From the NCBI GenBank assembly GCA_026770585.1, contig MU646464.1:360431-370882 (forward strand): a DNA stretch of 10,452 bases, given 5' to 3'. The notes under the pieces are model-generated. The model searched no databases. It saw nothing but the letters and a program-made list of their open reading frames with translations, and had not been told where the DNA came from. Position numbers and translations under genes: made by a program. Below are positions 3,931 to 6,402 of this stretch, one piece after another (the first letter of the stretch is position 1; every line of letters starts with the position of its first letter). The DNA comes from Baffinella frigidus. Its lineage: Eukaryota > Cryptophyceae > Cryptomonadales > Baffinellaceae.

Positions 3931-6079
3931 CTAGCCAGCCAGCCAGCCAGTCAGTCAGTCAGCCAGCCAGTCACTTCGCGCCAACAAATCCTCACCCCCA
4001 GGGCTTCGAGGATACAACCCCTGCCCAGAGCCGCGCAGAGAACTTCACAGCGAGACTTTCCAGCGCCGCACATAGGGAGGCCTTGAACACCACCAACACG
4101 GCCGCCGGGTATGCACCCCCACCGAGGCTCTGTCCACCACGCAAGAGACTGCCTGCCTGACTCTCTGTCTGTCTGCCTGCCTGCCCGCCTGACTGACTGA
4201 CTGGCTGGCTGGCTGGCTGACTGACTGACTGCCTGGCTAGGGTTGAGCTGGCGCAACAGAGTCGTTCTATTGTTTGTACCACACGTCGGCCAATTTTCGG
4301 GTAGAGATCACGGGATTCCCCAGGAATGTAATGCCACCCCACCGCACCTGCGTCAGCCAGCACTTGGCGCCAGAAAACCTTAAACCCTCGAACCCCTAAA
4401 CCCGTGAAACGGTAAAATGCCCAGCCCCGAATCCACGGTCCTCCTCGAGTACGTTTAGGGTTTAGGAACAGCCCCGCCGGCAGGCTCGTGAACGCCCGCG
4501 TGACCGGTCACGCGGACGCCGAAGCCAGACGGTCGGTCGTGACTGTCTTGCGTGTTGTAACCCGTGAAACGGTAAAAGGCCCAGCCCCGAATCCACGGTC
4601 CTCCTCGAGTACGTTTAGGGTTTAGGTTTTAGGGTTCAGGGTTCAGGGGTTTGGGTTGGGGGTTTAGGGTTTATTATTTATTGTTTAGGGTGTAGGGTGT
4701 AGGGTGTAGGGTGTAGGGTGTAGGGTTTAGGGTTCAGGGTTTAGAGTTCAGGGGTTAGGGTTTTGGGTTTTGGGTTTTGGGTTTTGGGGTTTGGGGTTTG
4801 GGTTTAGGAGAGGGGTCTGACATGTTGAGGAACGCGGCCTCGCGTGTGGGGTTGAGCTTCACTGCCGCCTGCTCGGAGGGAGTGCGTCACTTGACTCTGA
4901 GAGGGAGAGAGTCGTTTTACTGAGAGAGGGAGGGAGAGAGAGGCGCTTTACTGCGAGAGGGAGAGAGAGGGAGCGAGAGAGGGAGAGAGTCGCTTTACAC
5001 ACGTCCACGGCTGCGACCTCAACTCGACCGTGGATTTGGTAGAAACAAAGGCCTCTCTCTCATGGGCAAGGAATGCCTGGAACGCTGCTAGAGACTCGGG
5101 AATCTCCCCGCTCTCCGGGTTACGGTTCAGGGTTGATGATTTCCCTGACCACCAGAGGAGCAACCCGTCTTGTCCTCTGCCCCCGATTTGTACCACAGGT
5201 CGTCGCAATCCGACGACATCCAGCACAAATCACAGGCATTGGAAACGGCGATTTGCTCCCACTCTGAGGGCTGGTGGGATGGGGGAGGGGTGCCTGGAAC
5301 GCTGCCAGAGCCTCGGGGATTTTCCCGCTCTCCTGACTCATCACTCCCAAGTAGAACCACGCCTCTTCATTCCTGTCAGGAAATGGGGTTTAGGGTTTAG
5401 AAAGTTTGGGGACGCTCAGGATCTTCAGAGGCCCAGGGAGATTTGCCCTCAACCCTCAACCGTAAACCACACCGCCAGTGCACTGCACCAGAATGAAGCG
5501 GATCTGGGATCGAACATGTTATCCAACAGGAGGAGGCGGAAACCATCAGAACTGGACTTACCGAGAGCGTTTCCGAAGGGCTTTGGAAACGGGGCTGTAC
5601 TCTGGGTTCGCCTCGACCCCGATTTGTATAGAGAAGTTGCCCGAGCAGGGCGACTCCCTGGTTCTAACCGGCCCGCGGAAACGAAGCAAGTCCACGTGGG
5701 AGTCCTGGTGATGGGGGCTGTACTCTGGGTTTTCCTCGACCGCCGCCCTGCACTTTTCAATCGCCTGCTGGACCAAATCCGCCCCCCCCGCTCCACCGTT
5801 TTGCGAGCAAGACACGCGCAGCCGACGGACCTCGCTCGTGCCGCCCGCCTTGCGCGCCGCCACCCGTGGAAGCGCGCGCTCTGCGACCAAGCAAAGCCCG
5901 GGTTGCGCGCTGGCGGACCCCGCTGGGATCCGGGAAGGGAGCGTCAGAAACCCCTCCGCGAGGCCGACGACAGCCATGAGAGCAACAAGCCTGCAGATGC
6001 ACGCGCTCCTGCGCACGCAGAAGACCCTCTGCGCCGCTCTGCCAGGGACTTTCCCCGACGGAACAGATGCGGCCGCCAT
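319..6079 (-). CDS. TPR-repeat protein gene, 5' part (seven exons)
   Basis: Seven exons at 6079-5724, 5372-5294, 4868-4822, 3633-3567, 2784-2704, 1593-1483 and 398-319 join with matching phases (2,0,2,0,0,0,2) into 273 codons plus two bases. The last exon ends at a donor near the left edge, so the gene is incomplete. Residues 121-154, 155-188, 189-222 and 223-256 are four consecutive TPR units of exactly 34 residues, and a fifth starts at 257. Unit 1 has the canonical W4, L7, G8, A20, F24, A27 and P32 (W124, L127, G128, A140, F144, A147, P152). A half-unit precedes it (residues 100-120). TPRs are helical hairpins that bind partner proteins; nothing here names the partner. Residues 1-100 look like targeting sequence, so a plastid or membrane-associated role is possible. 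Splice sites are predicted, not measured. Confidence 0.88.
559..580. repeat. 22-bp perfect palindrome
   Basis: The half-site ACGTGACATCC is followed directly by its exact complement GGATGTCACGT. It lies in the intron between TPR exons 6 and 7. Confidence 0.85.
682..715 (-). pseudogene. 3' fragment of TPR exon 6 (distal copy)
   Basis: On the minus strand this reads GGCGGGATGGCAGCGCCCAG followed by GTACATCTATGTAGG. It matches the exon 6 tail with an internal deletion, then the intron start found after exon 6. It lies downstream of the full exon and keeps only donor-side sequence. Confidence 0.65.
808..849 (-). pseudogene. 3' fragment of TPR exon 6 with GT donor
   Basis: The minus strand encodes GRDGSADASRVAAQ and ends in CAG|GTAGAC. 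The 12 residues after GR are the same as those at the end of exon 6, with a better donor than the full exon has. The 5' half of the exon is absent. Confidence 0.75.
921..1056. repeat. 136-bp foldback element with 47-base arms
   Basis: The arms at 921-967 and 1010-1056 are inverted copies with one mismatch, starting CCGGGG and ending CCCCGG. The AT-rich loop is about 42 bases. It resembles a miniature inverted-repeat element, but no clear target-site duplication is seen (flanks CTTAA and ATGAA). Confidence 0.85.
1057..1175. repeat. Direct repeat, copy 1 (partner 1387-1503)
   Basis: About 119 bases starting ATGAAACCCCCATCC match 1387-1503 with only a few changes and a 2-base indel. It carries the intron start and the last codons of TPR exon 6. 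Confidence 0.9.
1155..1185 (-). pseudogene. 3' fragment of TPR exon 6 within a recent direct repeat
   Basis: The minus strand encodes ASRVVAQ, then CAG|GCACATCTATGTAGG as in the full exon. It lies at the end of the 119-base repeat copy at 1057-1175. Upstream coding sequence is lost. Confidence 0.7.
1268..1283 (-). pseudogene. Decayed 3' fragment of TPR exon 6
   Basis: The minus strand GCGAATCGCCGCCTAG|GTAG aligns with GCGCGTCGCCGCCCAG|GTAG of the 808-849 copy. The Gln codon has become TAG. It is short, so this rests on its position and the shared border. Confidence 0.5.
1387..1503. repeat. Direct repeat, copy 2 (partner 1057-1175)
   Basis: This copy overlaps the 3' end of the functional exon 6, so the duplicated unit spans an exon-intron border. 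High identity suggests a recent event. Confidence 0.9.
1483..1593 (-). CDS. TPR gene exon 6 (TPR 3/4)
   Basis: The acceptor is TTTCGACAG|GCGTGC. The 111 bases encode 37 residues, ACEQALALDGACEEAH then VLRVEMLRRDG, SADASRVAAQ. This is the only full-length copy. Four copies upstream keep the acceptor and 5' part, and four downstream keep the 3' end. The predicted donor is CAG|GCACAT, a GC donor, while two downstream 3' copies have CAG|GTAGAC and CAG|GTACAT. If the GC donor were inactive, splicing might use another site, which is why confidence is a little lower at this end. TPR 3 ends at C222, and TPR 4 begins with E223, E224, A225. Confidence 0.83.
1633..1684 (-). pseudogene. 5' fragment of TPR exon 6 (copy 2)
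   Basis: After CTGCAG| hidden in CCGCAG|GCGTGC, the minus strand encodes ACHQALNLDGTCKEAHV, then turns into GTTGACGATACTG. It keeps the acceptor side only and lies upstream of the full exon. Confidence 0.72.
1834..1902 (-). pseudogene. 5' fragment of TPR exon 6 (copy 3, 23 codons)
   Basis: The acceptor TTTCGACAG|GCGTGC matches that of the full exon. The minus strand encodes ACEQALALDGTCEEAH then VLRVEML and stops matching there. It differs from the functional copy by a Thr for Ala at residue 11. Confidence 0.8.
1907..1990. repeat. Tandem hairpin pair containing TACTAAC
   Basis: CGAAAGTTGAC (1907-1917) pairs with GTCAACTTTCG (1935-1945). A second unit follows with AGTTGAC and GTCAACTTTCG. 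On the minus strand each loop holds GGTACTAACC, matching the branch-point consensus TACTAAC, close upstream of the acceptor of an exon 6 copy. Confidence 0.75.
1986..2031 (-). pseudogene. 5' fragment of TPR exon 6 (copy 4)
   Basis: The minus strand encodes CEQALALDGTCEQ and then runs into GCGAAAGTTGACG. The acceptor has decayed to GCAAG. It is upstream of the full exon and lacks the 3' part. Confidence 0.72.
2121..2173 (-). pseudogene. 5' fragment of TPR exon 6 (copy 5)
   Basis: The acceptor is TTTTCGGCAG|GCGTGC. The minus strand encodes ACEQALNFDGMCEEAHA and then diverges. This is the farthest 5' copy from the full exon and shows more amino-acid change than copies 3 and 4. Confidence 0.75.
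2325..2422. repeat. 98-bp foldback with 23-base arms
   Basis: The arms at 2325-2347 (ATAGTCTGTCAACTA...) and 2400-2422 are inverted copies with one mismatch. It overlaps the left arm of the larger foldback 2410-2666. Confidence 0.82.
2410..2666. repeat. 257-bp foldback with ~64-base arms enclosing an exon fragment
   Basis: The left arm 2410-2473 (GTTGACAGACTATTCTCAAG...) and right arm 2603-2666 are inverted, imperfect copies. The loop holds the 3' fragment of TPR exon 5. Confidence 0.8.
2540..2605 (-). pseudogene. 3' fragment / near copy of TPR exon 5
   Basis: The minus strand encodes AKCSDACARLMD then RGGKRDAARQ and ends CAG|GTTACGAGCC, the same donor and intron start as exon 5. It lacks three codons in the middle and has no clear acceptor. 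It sits inside a foldback with about 64-base arms (2410-2666). It could be an alternative exon, though the missing residues would break TPR spacing. Confidence 0.72.
2704..2784 (-). CDS. TPR gene exon 5 (TPR 2/3)
   Basis: The acceptor is CTCGTCCAG|GCGAACG and the donor CAG|GTTACGAGCC. The 81 bases encode 27 residues, ANAKSSDAYALLA then RLMDRGGKRDAARQ, phase 0 at both ends. It supplies the end of TPR 2 and the first helix of TPR 3. A downstream near-copy at 2540-2605 is open but lacks three residues, which would break the 34-residue register, so this copy is preferred. The intron side of its acceptor has been amplified into the 21-bp minisatellite at 2787-2891. Confidence 0.87.
2787..2891. repeat. 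21-bp minisatellite, five units
   Basis: Five units of GGACGAGGAGTTGCGTTTT plus two variable bases lie end to end. The array abuts the acceptor of TPR exon 5, so it amplifies the last bases of that intron. It also creates an open plus-strand frame that I regard as spurious. Confidence 0.9.
2961..2994 (-). pseudogene. 5' fragment of TPR exon 5
   Basis: After CGTGCAG| the minus strand reads GCGAACGCGAAAAGC, identical to the first 15 bases of exon 5. Then comes a shifted, decayed match (GCTCGCTCGCCTC). It keeps the acceptor side and lies upstream of the full exon. Confidence 0.68.
3096..3137 (-). pseudogene. 3' fragment of TPR exon 4 (distal copy)
   Basis: The minus strand reads CAGGGCCAGCTGGGCACGGC, then a diverged CCTCCAAGC stretch ending GCACTCAAG. 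The border is CTCAAG|GC, so the GT is lost. It matches the exon 4 tail with indels. Confidence 0.6.
3137..3300. repeat. Telomere-like CCCAAACC/CCCTAAA repeats
   Basis: Degenerate units such as AACCCCAAACC and AACCCTAAACC surround the exon 4 fragment at 3212-3255. The array is too mixed to be a true telomere end. Confidence 0.8.
3212..3255 (-). pseudogene. 3' fragment of TPR exon 4 with a stop
   Basis: The minus strand encodes GQTGMVL, a TAG stop, then AFFSALK and CAAG|GTGCAG. The GQTG and ALK ends match exon 4. The in-frame stop marks it as non-functional. Confidence 0.72.
3452..3495 (-). pseudogene. 3' fragment of TPR exon 4 (proximal copy)
   Basis: The minus strand encodes QTGAAFQAFLGA, then a one-base insertion and CTCAAG|GTGCAG. 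The exon's first eight codons are absent. The donor is preserved. Confidence 0.75.
3496..3564. repeat. Telomere-like repeats next to TPR exon 4 donor
   Basis: CCCTAAACCCTGAACCCTAAACC and related units fill the first bases of the intron after exon 4. On the coding strand they read TTTAGGG. Confidence 0.75.
3567..3633 (-). CDS. TPR gene exon 4 (TPR 2)
   Basis: The acceptor is TGAGCAG|GGGTTG and the donor CTCAAG|GTGTGG. The 67 bases complete the split Met codon and encode GCILEAQGQTG then AALQAFLGALK. This gives G162, A174, F178 and A181 of TPR 2, in register with exon 3. One partial copy keeping the 5' part lies upstream (3998-4020). Three copies keeping the 3' part lie downstream (3452-3495, 3212-3255, 3096-3137). 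Among these only this one has both an acceptor and a donor and an unbroken frame, so it is taken as the functional exon. Confidence 0.87.
3660..3970. repeat. (CAGT)n/(CAGC)n/(CAGG)n tetranucleotide array
   Basis: About 310 bases of four-base units change from CAGT/CAGC mixtures to CAGG and back. The frames open across it (repeats of SQ, RQAG) are products of the simple repeat and not genes. Confidence 0.92.
3998..4020 (-). pseudogene. 5' fragment of TPR exon 4
   Basis: After GGGCAG| the minus strand reads GGGTTGTATCCTCGAAGC, identical to the start of exon 4, then CCTGGG and intron-like sequence. It is upstream of the full exon and keeps only the acceptor side. It lies between two inverted tetranucleotide arrays. 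Confidence 0.75.
4146..4236. repeat. Inverse tetranucleotide array (CTGA/CTGG)
   Basis: CTGCCTG, CTGTCTG, CTGACTGA and CTGGCTGG units run in the opposite sense to the array at 3660-3970. The two arrays can pair and enclose the exon 4 fragment at 3998-4020. Confidence 0.9.
4399..4466. repeat. 68-bp direct repeat, copy 1
   Basis: It starts AACCCGTGAAACGGTAAAA and ends in TTTAGGGTTTAGG. It is identical to 4559-4626 except one base (T/G at 4418/4578). The offset is exactly 160 bases. Confidence 0.92.
4496..4515. repeat. 20-bp perfect palindrome
   Basis: CCGCGTGACC is followed by GGTCACGCGG. It lies between the two 68-bp repeats and shares the CGTGACC half-site with the promoter palindrome. Confidence 0.88.
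4559..4626. repeat. 68-bp direct repeat, copy 2
   Basis: This is the partner of 4399-4466. Both copies end in telomere-like units, and this one runs straight into the array at 4610-4805. Confidence 0.92.
4610..4808. repeat. Telomere-like TTTAGGG array with GTGTAGG variants
   Basis: TTTAGGG units, a run of five GTGTAGG variants at about 4688-4722, then TTTTGGG variants lead up to TPR exon 3. On the coding (minus) strand the array reads CCCTAAA and forms the 5' part of the intron. Confidence 0.9.
4822..4868 (-). CDS. TPR gene exon 3 (47-base micro-exon)
   Basis: The acceptor is CCGAGCAG|GCGGCAG and the donor AT|GTCAGA. The 47 bases encode AAVKLNPTREAAFLN and two bases of the next Met codon. 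It supplies A147 and P152 of TPR 1 and the first residues of TPR 2. It was found only because the 34-residue register demanded it; no long open frame marks it. Upstream in reading direction lies a long polypyrimidine stretch (the GA-rich tract on the plus strand at 4898-4996), which suits an acceptor region. The following intron enters a telomere-like array within about 20 bases of the donor. Confidence 0.82.
4898..4996. repeat. GA-rich tandem repeat (polypyrimidine on the coding strand)
   Basis: Three loose units of GAGAGGGAGAGAG followed by GTCG/GCGCTTTAC. On the minus strand it is a CTCTCTCC tract upstream of TPR exon 3, suitable as a splicing polypyrimidine region. Confidence 0.8.
5077..5118 (-). 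pseudogene. 3' fragment of TPR exon 2
   Basis: The minus strand encodes NPESGEIPESLAAFQ and ends CAG|GCATTCC, matching QESGKIPEALAAFQ of exon 2 and its GC donor. The W-F-Y-L-G half is missing. It lies downstream of the full exon. Confidence 0.75.
5294..5372 (-). CDS. TPR gene exon 2 (first full TPR)
   Basis: The acceptor is CCTGACAG|G. The exon reads NEEAWFYLGVMS then QESGKIPEALAAFQ and ends at TTCCAG. It carries W124, L127, G128, A140 and F144 of TPR 1. The exon is 79 bases, entered in phase 2 and left in phase 0. The predicted donor is CAG|GCACCC, a GC rather than GT donor; the degraded copy at 5077-5118 has the same GC (CAG|GCATTCC). GC-AG introns are a known minority class of U2-type introns, so this is acceptable. 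It is also the least certain junction of the chain together with that of exon 6. Confidence 0.85.
5601..5617 (-). pseudogene. 3' fragment of TPR exon 1
   Basis: The minus strand reads GTCGAGGCGAACCCAGA|GTACAGCCCC, matching GTCGAGGAAAACCCAGA|GTACAGCCCC at the end of exon 1. Only the last codons and the donor are kept. Confidence 0.7.
5724..6079 (-). CDS. TPR gene exon 1: start codon, targeting-like N-terminus, half TPR
   Basis: The ATG at 6079 is in a good context (GAAATGGCGGCC) and opens 118 codons plus two bases. The donor is GA|GTACAG, which fits exon 2 in phase. Residues 1-26 are Ala/Ser/Arg-rich. Residues 31-45 are hydrophobic (LVALMAVVGLAEGFL), followed by a Ser/Pro/Arg-rich stretch and then RRLRVSCS at about 85-92, which resembles the end of an algal plastid transit peptide. 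The hydrophobic segment ending AEG-F could instead be a signal peptide of a bipartite plastid leader, as in algae with secondary plastids, or a membrane anchor. From about residue 100 the sequence is amphipathic (LVQQAIEKCRAAVEENP), the second helix of a TPR. Reading past the donor gives a non-TPR tail that I treat as intron. Confidence 0.82.
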
Positions 6080-6264
6080 TTCTAAAGGCTTCCAGGGCTG
6101 AATGCTTTCGGGTCACGTTACCAGGGTTACGAGCTCTTGTAAAGCGCGAGTAACGTGACCGAGGCGACCTCCAGTTTGGGAGGCGCTGTCCCGACCTGTG
6201 CTGCCATCCTCCTGCTCCCCCGAACTCAAGGGCAGCCAGACGAAGGAGAGGGGCGGGCGGCACG
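6080..6264. promoter_or_regulatory. Bidirectional promoter region with split palindrome
   Basis: This is the 185-base gap between the two divergent start codons, so it must hold both 5' UTRs and the core promoters. GGTCACGTTAC at 6111-6121 and GTAACGTGACC at 6150-6160 are perfect inverted repeats 28 bases apart. Each contains an ACGT core with a TGAC half, the type of site bound by bZIP factors in plants and algae; the factor here is inferred. No TATA box is evident. Confidence 0.6.
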
Positions 6265-6402
6265 ATGCCGGGATGCTGGCCTCGCTGCTTCGGCGGCGGG
6301 AAGAAGCAACCACAGGAGAGCTGGAAGACGCAGCCAATGAAAGGCGCGGTGGAGAAGAAGAAACAACCGCTGAGCGATTTCTTCAAGCCCGCAGAGCTCA
6401 AG
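6265..6402 (+). CDS. Plus-strand gene exon 1 (PIP-box-like motif)
   Basis: ATG at 6265 opens MPGCWPRCFGGGKKQ. Residues about 26-41 are VEKKKQPLSDFFKPAE, which matches the PIP-box pattern Q-x-x-L-x-x-F-F flanked by lysines, as in PCNA-binding replication and repair proteins. A donor AAG|GTCCCT ends it in phase 0. Without splicing the frame stays open to a TGA at 6511, but the later residues are low in helical character. The start was chosen because it is the first ATG after the shared promoter in this frame. Splicing here is a guess. Confidence 0.55.

Noticed and set aside
3807-4160. Open frames with SQSV / GRQA repeats
   Set aside because: They are translations of tetranucleotide repeats, which stay open in several frames by nature.
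5794-6079. Assignment of the TPR gene to a named plastid assembly or PSI/PSII factor
   Set aside because: TPR units alone do not identify function and the C-terminal part is outside the window.
5030-6085. A 351-codon plus-strand open frame
   Set aside because: It lies antisense to TPR exons 1 and 2 and their fragments. Its composition (Arg/Pro-rich) follows from the opposite strand, and no domain is visible, while the minus strand gives an exact TPR ladder.
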